Shown here: positions 9,412 through 18,217 of the stretch, one piece after another
Numbering within the stretch: position 1 is the stretch's first letter
Layout: the number at the start of each line of letters is the position of its first letter
Origin: Pseudomonadota bacterium
Lineage (GTDB): Bacteria > Pseudomonadota > Alphaproteobacteria > UBA2136 > UBA6156
Assembly: GCA_016125035.1 (NCBI GenBank)
Contig: WGMN01000001.1
Location: 36,617 to 100,616, forward strand
Reading direction: 5' to 3'
DNA length: 64,000 bases
Translations under genes and position numbers: made by a program
Notes under the pieces: model-generated
Told to the model about the DNA's origin: nothing
Seen by the model: only the letters and a program-made list of their open reading frames with translations
The model's database searches: none

Positions 9412-11157
9412 TTAAGGTATTTCCTTCAACTGCTTGAAATTATTCCAGGACTCTGGCGAGTAGAACCAGTCGCCCTTTTTGAGCATGGCCTGCTGCTGGT
9501 GGCGGGCGTGCAAGTGGTTTTGCCACAGGATATGCTGTTGGCGAAACTGGGAGAGGGCGTCGATGCCCTCCTCCATGCTGCCCACGCCGGTGCTGGCGAG
9601 AAGGTCTTGCACTGTAGCACTGTGCGGGCCGGTTGTGAGGCTCTGCACCGTTTCTTCCGGCGACAATTTGAGGTGGATGTAGGCGCGAAGTAAGTGCTGG
9701 GAGAGCTCTTGCAGCGGGCCGGGGGGGAACTCCAGCCGGCCCAGAGGCTCATCCACCTGGGGCAGGATCTCAGGCCAGCGGCAGGCGATGGCCAGGAGCG
9801 TGCGCGCGACGGAATCGCCCTGGACGGAAGGTTTGTAGTCTCTCGGTGCCTGGGTGGAGGTGATGACAGGGGCGTTTTTGCCTTTTTGCGGCGTGCGGTT
9901 GCCGCGCGTGGCCTCGTAGAGTTTGTCGCGCAGCATCTGGCTGTAATGGCGGCGCACGGTGGGGTTGCGGATGGTGGCGAGCAGGCGCGCGGTTTCGCCC
10001 TCCACCGCGGCGCGGCCGTCGGCGGTGGTGAGCTCGGCGTTGGCGGTGAGGTGCTGCCACAACACCCCTTCCAGCGGGGTGGTTTGGGTGATGAGGCTGC
10101 GGAAGGCGGCCAGGCCATCCTTGCTGACCAGGGAGTCAGGATCTTCCCCCTGGGGCAGGAAGGCGAATTGCAGGGTGCGCCCGGGCTCCAGGATGGGCAG
10201 CACGCGCTGGGCGGCGCGCACGGCGGCGGTGCGCCCGGCGGCGTCGCCATCCAGGCACACCACCGGCGAAGGGTTGTTTTGCCACAGCAGCGAGATCTGG
10301 TCTTCTGTGACCGCCGTGCCCATGGGCGCCACCGCCGTTTTGAACCCTGCCTGCCACAGGGCGATGACGTCCATATACCCTTCCACCAGCACCAGCTGGC
10401 CGGTGGTTTTGAGGTGTGAGCGCGCGCGGTTGAGGTTGTAGAGCAGGAAGGATTTGTTGAAGAACGGCGTTTCCGGCGAGTTGAGGTATTTGGGCTCGCC
10501 TTTTTCCAGGATGCGGCCACCGAAGGCGACGATGCGGTTTTGCAGGTCGTGGATGGGGAACATCAGCCGGCCGCGGAACCTATCGTAATCCTCGCGCCCC
10601 TTCTCGCTGGCCACGGTGAGGCCGGCGGTTTTGAGCACGTCGGGGCTGAAATTCTCGGTCAGCAGGGCGTTTTTGAGGCTGTCCCAGGTATCCGGGGCGT
10701 AACCCAAGCCGAATTCTTCTACCGTAGCGGGAGTGAGGGCGCGTTTTTTGATATAGGCGCGGGCGTCATCGTTAAGGCTGCGTTGGAAAAACACCGCCGC
10801 GCGTTCTAAAGCTTTGTAGCCGTTCTGGCGCTGGGCAGCGGCGGCGGGAGAGACGTACTCAGCCTCTGGCAATTTGAGGCCGACCTGGCGGGCGAGGTTT
10901 TGCACCACATCGGAGAACGAGCCGCCCTGCGTTTCCTGGATGAAGGTGATGACATCGCCCCCTGCGCCGCAGCCGAAGCAGTAGTAGCTGCCTTGATCCT
11001 CGCGCACGTGGAAACTGGCCGATTTTTCGTTATGGAACGGGCAGCAGCCCCACCAGGCGCGGCCCTTCTTTTTGAGCACCGGCACGACCTTACGCACCTC
11101 ATCCACAATGTTGAGGCGCGCCTTGAGTTGCTCGATGATCTGCGGCGGATAGCGCAA
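9412..11157 (-). CDS. dnaG: DNA primase
   Basis: CPFHNEKSASFHV zinc motif, LVEGYMDVIAL TOPRIM, GRLMFPIHD. Confidence 0.96.
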   Translation of the reverse strand: MRYPPQIIEQLKARLNIVDEVRKVVPVLKKKGRAWWGCCPFHNEKSASFHVREDQGSYYCFGCGAGGDVITFIQETQGGSFSDVVQNLARQVGLKLPEAEYVSPAAAAQRQNGYKALERAAVFFQRSLNDDARAYIKKRALTPATVEEFGLGYAPDTWDSLKNALLTENFSPDVLKTAGLTVASEKGREDYDRFRGRLMFPIHDLQNRIVAFGGRILEKGEPKYLNSPETPFFNKSFLLYNLNRARSHLKTTGQLVLVEGYMDVIALWQAGFKTAVAPMGTAVTEDQISLLWQNNPSPVVCLDGDAAGRTAAVRAAQRVLPILEPGRTLQFAFLPQGEDPDSLVSKDGLAAFRSLITQTTPLEGVLWQHLTANAELTTADGRAAVEGETARLLATIRNPTVRRHYSQMLRDKLYEATRGNRTPQKGKNAPVITSTQAPRDYKPSVQGDSVARTLLAIACRWPEILPQVDEPLGRLEFPPGPLQELSQHLLRAYIHLKLSPEETVQSLTTGPHSATVQDLLASTGVGSMEEGIDALSQFRQQHILWQNHLHARHQQQAMLKKGDWFYSPESWNNFKQLKEIP

Positions 11158-11305
11158 CTTATAAATTCCCTCTTCCCCTGCCGCACTTTAGGGGGGTTGT
11201 GCGGGTTGGGCAAGTGTGGTTTTATGGCGGAAGTCCGCCAGGGGGCTTCTTTTATTTGTGCCACTGGAACAATATGTTAATGAGATAAGGGGGAGGAACG
11301 TTCCC

Positions 11306-11791
11306 ATGGAACGGGTACCCATGACGATTTATGGTTATGAAAAGCTGAGCGCTGAGCTTAAGCAGCTGCTGCATGTGGAGCGGCCGGCGATTATCGCCGC
11401 CATTAACGAAGCGCGCAGCCACGGCGATTTGAAGGAAAATGCCGAATACCACGCCGCCAAGGAAAAACAGGGCTTTATTGAAGGCCGCATTGCCGAGCTG
11501 GAGAGCAAAGTGAGCCGCGCCGAAGTGATCGACCCCACCAAGTTGAAGGGTGGCAAGATTGTGCTGGGCGCAACCGTGACGCTGGTGGATGTGGACAGCG
11601 ACAAGAGCGTGACCTATGCGCTGGTGGGGCCGGATGAGGCAGACCTTGAAAAAGGCAATATTTCAACCACTTCGCCCATTGGGCGGGCGCTTTTGGGTAA
11701 GGCCGAAGGAGATGAGGTGACCGTGCAGGCGCCGGGGGGCAAGCGGGTTTATGAGGTGGAGAAGGTGGCTTTTACGGCGATTGCGGTTTAG
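11306..11791 (+). CDS. greA: Transcription elongation factor GreA
   Basis: GYEKLSAELKQL...ARSHGDLKENAEYHAAKEKQGFIEGRI, SPIGRALLGKAEGDEV. Confidence 0.96.
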   Translation: MERVPMTIYGYEKLSAELKQLLHVERPAIIAAINEARSHGDLKENAEYHAAKEKQGFIEGRIAELESKVSRAEVIDPTKLKGGKIVLGATVTLVDVDSDKSVTYALVGPDEADLEKGNISTTSPIGRALLGKAEGDEVTVQAPGGKRVYEVEKVAFTAIAV

Positions 11792-11798
11792 CCGAAAG

Positions 11799-11819
11799 AG
11801 GGCCTGCGGGCCCTTTTTT
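11799..11819 (+). terminator. Intrinsic terminator after greA
   Basis: AGGGCCTGCGGGCCCTTTTTT. Confidence 0.7.
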
Positions 11820-11824
11820 GTGGC

Positions 11825-12376
11825 TTAGCGCAGCCAGAGGCTTTTTTGGGGATCGTAGATGCGGCTGGACTTGCCGGAGAGCGTTTTGGGCAATGTGAGG
11901 GCCGGGACATGCGTGGGGATTTGGGAAGGCTGGGTGGCAGCCGGCTGGCCCGAGAGGTTGAGGCTGGTGGAGACCAGCGGGCCGCCGAAGGCGTCGAGGT
12001 ATTGCAGCATGTAATCGGCCGCCGGGTAGCGCACGGCGATGGTGGGGCGGTTGCCGGTGAGCAGGGGCGGCAACGAGGGCAGCGCTGGCAGCAACAGCGT
12101 GACCGGCGGGTAGGGCCACATGGTGCGGGTGGCGGATTCATAGGCCGGGGGCAGCGGGTGCGGGCAGAGTTTTTGCAGCTGGGCGAAGTTGGAGATGAGC
12201 ACGATGAGCCCCTTGGCCGGGCTGCGTTGCTTGAGGTTGACGATGGATTGCAGCGCGGCGGGGTTGAAGGGATCGGCCATGTAGCCGTAGACCCCTTCCG
12301 CCGGGGCCGCCGCCACGCCGCCGGCGCGCAAGGTTTGCAGCCAGGGCTCCAGTTGGGCGGCCGACCATGGGGGCAT
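11825..12376 (-). CDS. L-threonylcarbamoyladenylate synthase (Sua5/YrdC/TsaC family)
   Basis: AAPAEGVYGY, NLKQRSPAKGLIVLIS, GPLVSTSLNLSGQPA. Confidence 0.85.
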   Translation of the reverse strand: MPPWSAAQLEPWLQTLRAGGVAAAPAEGVYGYMADPFNPAALQSIVNLKQRSPAKGLIVLISNFAQLQKLCPHPLPPAYESATRTMWPYPPVTLLLPALPSLPPLLTGNRPTIAVRYPAADYMLQYLDAFGGPLVSTSLNLSGQPAATQPSQIPTHVPALTLPKTLSGKSSRIYDPQKSLWLR

Positions 12377-12852
12377 TAGGCCCCTTCCCCTTTGTGGCGC
12401 AGGGTTTGGAAGAACTGTTGCAGCAGGGTGCGGCAGGCCTCCTCCTCGATGCCGCCGAGCACGGTGGGTTTGTGGTGGGCGTGTTCCAGCACGCGGGCGC
12501 CGTTGGTGGTGCCGCCGGATTTAAGGTCATAAGCGCCAAAAACAATGGTGGATATACGCACCAGCGAAAGTGCCTGGGCGCACATGGCGCAGGGCTCCAG
12601 TGTGACGGCGATGGTGCAATCTTCCAGGAATTTGCGGCCGGTTTTGTGGATGGCTTGTTGGATGGCCAGCACTTCGGCGTGGGCGGTGGGGTCTGCCAGG
12701 GTTTCCACCAGGTTGTGGGCGGTGGCGAGGATGGTGCCATCTGGCTGGTAGATGACCGCGCCGATGGGAACTTCGCCCACCGAAGAGGCGGCAAGCTGGG
12801 CCTGGCGGAGGGCTTCGTGCATCATGTGGGTGGTGAGCTGCGCTTGCGACAT
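12376..12852 (-). CDS. tadA: tRNA adenosine(34) deaminase TadA
   Basis: DPTAHAEVLAIQQA, LEPCAMCAQALSLVRI. Confidence 0.92.
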   Translation of the reverse strand: MSQAQLTTHMMHEALRQAQLAASSVGEVPIGAVIYQPDGTILATAHNLVETLADPTAHAEVLAIQQAIHKTGRKFLEDCTIAVTLEPCAMCAQALSLVRISTIVFGAYDLKSGGTTNGARVLEHAHHKPTVLGGIEEEACRTLLQQFFQTLRHKGEGA

Positions 12853-12943
12853 GGCTGCGGTGTAGCAACATACCGCAAGGCTGGCAAGGGTTTGCCGCGG
12901 GTTGGCCATAGACAAGGCGCGGGGTTTGCGGCATGTGTGGAGA

Positions 12944-13648
12944 ATGCGTCCGTTGATTGGCATTGTGATGGATTGGGTGGAAAAAGGCAGCTTTAGCCCG
13001 CGGCCGCATTATGCCGTGCGTGACAGTTATTTTAAGGCGGTGTGGGCCGCGGGGGGGTTGCCGGTGGGGTTGCCGCTGCTGGCAGATGCACTGAACGCGG
13101 CGGTGGACAATGTGCAGGCGGTGATTGTTCCTGGCGGTGATTACCCCAGCCCCGGGCGTTGGTATGGCGATGGCCATGGCGGGGCGGAGGAGCACCCGCG
13201 CGGGGAGATGAACGAGGCTTTGCTGAGGCGCTTGATTGCCGAGAATAAGCCGTTCTTGGCCATTTGCGCCGGGCACCAGGAGCTGTGCGCGGCCACCGGC
13301 GGGCTGTTGTGGTGGAAGGTGAAGGAGAGTTTGAAAGGCGCGGGCGAGCACCGGGGTGGGGGGCCGATGGTGTTGGGCCACAAGGTGAAGGTGGAGCCTG
13401 GCAGCCTGCTGCATGCGTTGGTGGGGGCGGAGGAAATTGAGGTGAACAGCCACCATTATGAGGCGGTGCGCGAGGTGGCGGGCGGGTTGGTGGTGAGCGG
13501 GCGGGCGCCGGATGGGGTGATTGAAGCGATTGAAGTTCCAGGAAAAACCTTTGCGCTGGGGGTGCAGTGGCACCCGGAGATTTTGCTCACCGAGGCGGAC
13601 AGGTTGATCTTCCAGGGGTTGGTGCAGGCCGCCGGAGGCAGTAATTAG
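12944..13648 (+). CDS. Gamma-glutamyl-gamma-aminobutyrate hydrolase family (peptidase C26)
   Basis: RPLIGIVMD, VIVPGGDYPSP, FLAICAGHQELCAATGG, GVQWHPE. Confidence 0.9.
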   Translation: MRPLIGIVMDWVEKGSFSPRPHYAVRDSYFKAVWAAGGLPVGLPLLADALNAAVDNVQAVIVPGGDYPSPGRWYGDGHGGAEEHPRGEMNEALLRRLIAENKPFLAICAGHQELCAATGGLLWWKVKESLKGAGEHRGGGPMVLGHKVKVEPGSLLHALVGAEEIEVNSHHYEAVREVAGGLVVSGRAPDGVIEAIEVPGKTFALGVQWHPEILLTEADRLIFQGLVQAAGGSN

Positions 13649-13669
13649 TGGTTAGTGATTAGTAATTAG
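13641..13669. repeat. Heptamer tract GTAATTA GTGGTTA GTGATTA GTAATTA
   Basis: Four 7-bp units filling the gap between C26 peptidase and pseudouridine synthase; contains upstream stop codon. Confidence 0.9.
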
Positions 13670-14407
13670 ATGAGGATTAACAAGTACTTACAGTTAAGTG
13701 GGGTAGGCAGCCGCAGGGAGGCTGAGCGGCTGGTGGAGGCAGGCAAAGTGACGGTGGATGGCGTGGTGGCGGGGGTGACCACGGCGGTGGAAGAGGGCAT
13801 GGAGGTGCGGGTGGACGGGCGTGTGGTTGCGCCGGAAGCGGCTGATATTCCACGCATTTTTATGTACCACAAGCCGGTGGGGGTGATTGTGACCGCGCGC
13901 GACCATGAGGGACGCAAGACCTTGTATGAGGCGCTGGCCGAGGCCGCGCCGGGGTTGCCACGGGTGATGCCGGTGGGCAGATTGGACTTAAATAGTGAAG
14001 GATTATTGCTACTTACCACCGACGGCATGCTGGCGCAGACGTTAATGAGCCCGAAGACCGCGCTGAAGCGCGTTTACCGCGTGCGGGTGCTGGGGGAATT
14101 GAACCCTAAACAGTTGGAAATGTTCGAAAAAGGTTTTTCGATTGGGGATATATGGTACCGCGGCGCGGAAGTGACGTTGGAAAAGACCGGCGAAAGCGGC
14201 AAGAACCGCTGGTACCGGATTGTTCTAAGTGAAGGAAAAAACAGGGAAATACGGCGAATTTTTGAGCACTTCGGTTGCCAGGTGAACCGCTTGCAGCGGG
14301 TGGCTTATGGGCCGTTTGAGCTGGGGGATCTGGCGAAGGGCGAAGTGGTGGAAGAGACTGAAAATGCGGTGAAAAGTTTGCTGGCGGAGGTGGGGCGTGG
14401 CGTTTGA
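13670..14407 (+). CDS. Pseudouridine synthase, RsuA/RluB family
   Basis: MRINKYLQLSGVGSRREAERLVEAGKV S4 domain; PVGRLDLNSEGLLLLTTDG catalytic motif. Confidence 0.92.
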   Translation: MRINKYLQLSGVGSRREAERLVEAGKVTVDGVVAGVTTAVEEGMEVRVDGRVVAPEAADIPRIFMYHKPVGVIVTARDHEGRKTLYEALAEAAPGLPRVMPVGRLDLNSEGLLLLTTDGMLAQTLMSPKTALKRVYRVRVLGELNPKQLEMFEKGFSIGDIWYRGAEVTLEKTGESGKNRWYRIVLSEGKNREIRRIFEHFGCQVNRLQRVAYGPFELGDLAKGEVVEETENAVKSLLAEVGRGV

Positions 14408-14960
14408 GGAGCGGATTTTGGCCGGGGTTTGCAAGGGGAAACGGCTGGTTTTGCCGCGGAATCAGGAGGTTAGACCGAGCAAGCAGCGGGTGCGGCAGGG
14501 GGTTTTCAACATGCTGGAGAGCCGGTTGGACTGGAGGGGGTTGCGGGTAGTGGACCTGTGCACCGGCAGCGGCAGTTGGGGGCTGGAAGCGGCAAGCCGG
14601 GGGGCTAAGTACGTGCTTTTGCTTGACAAGGACTTGCAGCCGGCGCGGCAAAACGCTGCCGAATGCTGCAAAATGCTGCAAAACGCTGCGGCGGGCGAGG
14701 TGGCGCTGGTGCAGGTGGATGTGCGGCGGTGGGTGCCGGGGGAAAAATTTGACGTGGTGCTGGCCGACCCGCCCTACGGCAAGGGCATGGTGCAGGCGTT
14801 GTTGCGGCGGGCGAGTGAGGTGAGTGTGCCGGGGAGCTGGTGGGCGGTGGAATATGGCGCGGGTGAGGAGCTGGATTGGAGTGGGTTTGAGGGGGTGGCG
14901 GTGCGGCGGCATGGGGTGAGTGAGGTGGCGGTGGGGAGGTTCGTGACCCGTAACCCGTAA
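14397..14960 (+). CDS. rsmD: 16S rRNA (guanine(966)-N(2))-methyltransferase RsmD
   Basis: AGVCKGKRLVLP...RPSKQRVRQGVFNML, VVDLCTGSGSWGLEAASRGA, VLADPPYGKG. Confidence 0.9.
   Translation: MAFEERILAGVCKGKRLVLPRNQEVRPSKQRVRQGVFNMLESRLDWRGLRVVDLCTGSGSWGLEAASRGAKYVLLLDKDLQPARQNAAECCKMLQNAAAGEVALVQVDVRRWVPGEKFDVVLADPPYGKGMVQALLRRASEVSVPGSWWAVEYGAGEELDWSGFEGVAVRRHGVSEVAVGRFVTRNP
14650..14699. repeat. Decamer tract AAAACGCTGC CGAATGCTGC AAAATGCTGC AAAACGCTGC inside rsmD
   Basis: Exact 10-bp register for four units. Confidence 0.85.
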
Positions 14961-15019
14961 CCCGTAACCCGTGGCCCGTTGCCCGTTGCCTGTGGCCCGT
15001 GGCCCGTGACCTGTGGCCG
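14943..15019. repeat. 11-unit heptamer tract (GTGACCC GTAACCCx3 GTGGCCC GTTGCCC GTTGCCT GTGGCCCx2 GTGACCT GTGGCCG)
   Basis: Longest heptamer tract in window; contains rsmD stop codon. Confidence 0.95.
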
Positions 15020-15033
15020 ATGAGAGGAGAGAG

Positions 15034-15681
15034 ATGAGAATGAAGACACGGGTGATTTTGGTGGGGGGTTCGACGATTGGCGAGGTGCCGCTGGTGCAGC
15101 CTTTGATGGAGCGCTTTTACCGGCGCTTTAACCTGGAGCCGGGGATCGACCATTGGGAGGAAGACCTGGGGGCGTTTTTGCGGGCGCGGGGGTTTGAGGT
15201 GGAAGTGTTTGAATGGAACGGCAGCAAGAGCCGGTTTTTGGGAGCGTATCCGGCGGCCAAGCGCTTGGCGCGGCGGGTGAAGGAGCTGTTGAAGGGGAAA
15301 GAACGCCTGGTGCTGCTGGGGCAGAGCATGGGCGGGTTGATTGCGCTGCGCGCGGCCAGGCGGGGGGGGTTGGGGGCGCCGCACATGGTGCTGAGCGTGT
15401 GCGCGCCGCATGCACGCTGGCATGGGCGCGGGTTGAAGGGCGCGCGGTTTGTGAATGTGTTCTCTCCCGATGACCGTTACCTGAACATGGTGCGGCATGC
15501 CTTTTGGTACGGCGCGGGTGCGGCGCATGTGCGGCGTGCGGAGAATGTGGCTTTGCCGGGGCTGGGGCACAGCCGGTTCAACTACAATGGGGAAGTGGCG
15601 TATGAGGGGGCGATGGTGCCGCTTTTTGAGGTTTATGTGCGGGTGATGGGCCACAACCCCATGGATGGTGCGGTGGAGTGA
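15034..15681 (+). CDS. Alpha/beta-fold hydrolase
   Basis: LVLLGQSMGGLIALRAA nucleophile elbow; GLGHSRF terminal His region. Confidence 0.75.
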   Translation: MRMKTRVILVGGSTIGEVPLVQPLMERFYRRFNLEPGIDHWEEDLGAFLRARGFEVEVFEWNGSKSRFLGAYPAAKRLARRVKELLKGKERLVLLGQSMGGLIALRAARRGGLGAPHMVLSVCAPHARWHGRGLKGARFVNVFSPDDRYLNMVRHAFWYGAGAAHVRRAENVALPGLGHSRFNYNGEVAYEGAMVPLFEVYVRVMGHNPMDGAVE

Positions 15682-15935
15682 CTGGCGCGGCGGCGTGATT
15701 GTGCGTTGCCATGGCCGGGGGCCAAACATTGCGGTTTGGCGAAAAGCACGGCATAGTGGGGGTGGGAATGCAAGCCCGTAACTACGTGTGGTTGCCGCTG
15801 CCATGAAGCGGTTTTCTCGGTTTCGGCCGGGAGGCATCGGGAATGTCCAAGCGCAAGCCAAAGCCCGGTGTTCCGTCTCGTAGCGGACCTTGCAGCTCCC
15901 GGCCTTATCAACCTCTATGCAAGGAGACCTACGTG

Positions 15936-16085
15936 ATGACGAACCAAGCCCAAAACGAGGATTTGAAACTGCTGCTGCTGGAGATGCTCGCGGACAGCAG
16001 AGCGCTGGCGTTGCTGCAATATTACCGGCGATTGAGCAGCCGGAAACGGCGCTTGCTGTTGCGCATTGCGCGCGGGCTGGGCTGA
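15936..16085 (+). CDS. Small basic leucine-rich ORF (49 aa)
   Basis: RBS AAGGAG followed by ATG: MTNQAQNEDLKLLLLEMLADSRALALLQYYRRLSSRKRRLLLRIARGLG. Confidence 0.4.
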   Translation: MTNQAQNEDLKLLLLEMLADSRALALLQYYRRLSSRKRRLLLRIARGLG

Positions 16086-16201
16086 ACCACAGCGCCTTTA
16101 ACCACAACCTGGAGGTGGAGTATGGGGGAGAGAAGCTGCCGCTGTTTGAGCTTTATGTGCGGGTGATGGACCAAAACCCCATGGATGGTGGGACGGAGTG
16201 A
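16081..16201 (+). pseudogene. Duplicated 3' end of the alpha/beta hydrolase gene
   Basis: GLNHSAFNHNLEVEYGGEKLPLFELYVRVMDQNPMDGGTE matches hydrolase C-terminus GLGHSRFNYNGEVAYEGAMVPLFEVYVRVMGHNPMDGAVE. Confidence 0.8.
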
Positions 16202-16204
16202 ACG

Positions 16205-16565
16205 GGGGCGGGGGGCCGTTCTACACGGCCCCCGGCATCAAAGAGGGGGTGCAGGGGGGCCGCCCCCTGCTGCGTAGCGAGGATGCGCAGCACCCGTAGC
16301 GAGCATCTATTAACCGCCGCTGTTTGGCCTCCGGCCATAGCGCCGGCCCTCACGTTTTGCCTCGCAAGCTCGGGTAAAACGTGGGGCCTCGCGTGCGGCC
16401 GGGCGCTTCGCGCCTCGGCCTCGTTGGGGCAAGCCCCAAGCCCTCTCTATATAGCGGGGGGTGCGAACCCCCCTGCACCCCCCGCCGCACTCCGACGCAC
16501 CGGCTGGGGGGCCGGGTCGGGCACTTCGTGGCACGGACCGGGGGGTTGGGTCGGGCACTTCGACG
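16205..16565. other. GC-rich, hairpin-rich non-coding segment
   Basis: 15-bp inverted repeat GGGGGTGCAGGGGGG (16245) / CCCCCCTGCACCCCC (16468), local hairpins such as TTGGGGCAAGCCCCAA and 34-bp direct repeat at 16498-16565. Confidence 0.6.
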
Positions 16566-16647
16566 CAGCGGCGGAGAAAGCCGAAGTCTCTTACGGATTT
16601 TTGATGTGGGGTGGGATAGCATGACCGTGAAATGGAGGGTGCAGGAC

Positions 16648-17160
16648 ATGAAAAACTTGCTTTTAACGGTATTGTTGGGCAGTGGCGTGGCGGCCAGTGC
16701 GTTGGCCGTGCCGGTGGAGCTGGATGCGCGCACGGTGACCCAGCAGGGTGTGAGTGCGCGAATGGTGCGCTTTACCGATCCGGCGGCGAAGTGCCCGGCT
16801 TACGGCGTGGTGATGGTGAGTGAGGGCGGCAAGCCGCTGGGGCAAGCGGTGATTTGCGGCGCAGAGAACATTGTGAGCGCGCTGCAGGGCGACCAGGTGG
16901 TGCTGTATGTGTTTGCGCGCGACAGCGTGGGCGCGCTGGGGGTTTTCCGCGATATTGCCGCCAGGAACCAGTGGGACTATTACGACTTCAAGGCCAGCGG
17001 GCTGAAGATAAGCTCGCTGGGGACGCAGGTGATGGTGCGCGGCGAATTTGCGCCGCAGGCAGGCCAAACCAAGCCGCAGACGCAGGCGTGGACCTGGCAC
17101 CCCAACTTCGCCCAGCCCGAGCAGGTGGAGAAGGCGGCGCGTTACCAGGATAAGTTCTAG
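16648..17160 (+). CDS. Secreted hypothetical protein
   Basis: Signal peptide MKNLLLTVLLGSGVAASALA; no family recognised. Confidence 0.6.
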   Translation: MKNLLLTVLLGSGVAASALAVPVELDARTVTQQGVSARMVRFTDPAAKCPAYGVVMVSEGGKPLGQAVICGAENIVSALQGDQVVLYVFARDSVGALGVFRDIAARNQWDYYDFKASGLKISSLGTQVMVRGEFAPQAGQTKPQTQAWTWHPNFAQPEQVEKAARYQDKF

Positions 17161-17176
17161 GCCGTAGAAAACCAAA

Positions 17177-17199
17177 GGGCCGCCCATGATGGGCGGCCC
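17177..17199 (+). terminator. Terminator-like hairpin
   Basis: GGGCCGCCCATGATGGGCGGCCC. Confidence 0.55.
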
Positions 17200-17569
17200 C
17201 GGCTTTTTCGGTTGCCCGCTGGTAGGGGGGCGGGTCAGGTGCGCTCGATCAGCGGGAGGCGTTCGGCCCCGGGCGTTGACGCTCCGGCTCCGGCGGCACC
17301 GGGCCTTCGTTGCCGTGACGCAGGTGCTCGTGGTCGACCGTGGCGGGCTGCCCGCAGCCTTGCTGCTGCTGGGCCGCCGGGTTGCGGGATTGATCGCCTT
17401 GCTGACGGTTGGTCATTGCTTGCCTCGTTTAACGTTTCTGGTGTTTCCACCGTGGACTTTTTTTGTACGCGGTACTTGGTAACGCTGGGCAGGTAGCGCC
17501 GGTTTGCGAGGGTTGTCAAAGGGCGTGGTGTGCGTTGCAGCATGGATGGAAAAAGCGTGGGGAGACGTG

Positions 17570-17593
17570 AAAAGCCGCCTTGCGGCGGCTTTT
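17570..17593. terminator. Terminator-like hairpin
   Basis: AAAAGCCGCCTTGCGGCGGCTTTT. Confidence 0.65.
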
Positions 17594-17616
17594 CGGGTTT
17601 TGTCGCGGGCGGTCAC

Positions 17617-18108
17617 TCAGGCGGCGCGGAGCAGCGGGATTTCATCGAAGCTAATGCGCTCATCGCCTTCGCAGGACTTGAGAAAGGTGTCGAGGGCGGC
17701 GGCATCCGACATGCCGGCGCGGAAGGCCTTCCATGTCATGCGCAGGACGCTGTTGCCTTGGTTCCAGATGTGCAGCTCGCAGCCGATGTCGAGGGACTTT
17801 TCCAGCCCCTGGATGGCGTGGAAGCGCACGTGGAGCAGGCGGTTTAAGTGCGCTTCGCCAGTGACGGTGCATTCGTAGGTGACCTGCGGCAGGTCGTTCC
17901 CATGGAAGACGTGCACCTGATTGATGGCGTGGACCATGGCGAACTGCTGGGTGAAGTCATCCATGAACTGGATGGTTTCCCAGGTGGGATGGGCCTTGGC
18001 CCTCTCCAGGGCTTGTTGCAACCGCTCGCGCGAGTAGGGCGCGGTGACGAGGTAGGCGACGGTGAGGAGCTCCACACAGGTGGGGCTGGTGATGGTGAGC
18101 GTGGGCAT
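17617..18108 (-). CDS. Hypothetical protein
   Basis: ORF MPTLTITSPTCVELLTVAYLVTAPYSRERLQQ...; no family recognised. Confidence 0.55.
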   Translation of the reverse strand: MPTLTITSPTCVELLTVAYLVTAPYSRERLQQALERAKAHPTWETIQFMDDFTQQFAMVHAINQVHVFHGNDLPQVTYECTVTGEAHLNRLLHVRFHAIQGLEKSLDIGCELHIWNQGNSVLRMTWKAFRAGMSDAAALDTFLKSCEGDERISFDEIPLLRAA

Positions 18109-18217
18109 GAAGCACCTACGGTTGGGCGCGGCCTTGGCAGCCTTGCTGGGGCAAAAGCCAGGGGAGATGCGCCGGGATTGGGGGTGGTTTAGGGCTTTTG
18201 GAGTGGTTTGGCAAGGG

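Noticed and set aside
14943-15019. CRISPR array or telomere-like repeat
   Set aside because: Units are only 7 bp, contiguous, without spacers; no cas genes nearby.
16205-16620. Insertion sequence
   Set aside because: Structured inverted repeats but no transposase ORF; reported only as a structured element.
17226-17416. Short minus-strand ORF MTNRQQGDQSRNPAAQQQQ...
   Set aside because: Under 60 codons, low complexity, no strong support; left unannotated.
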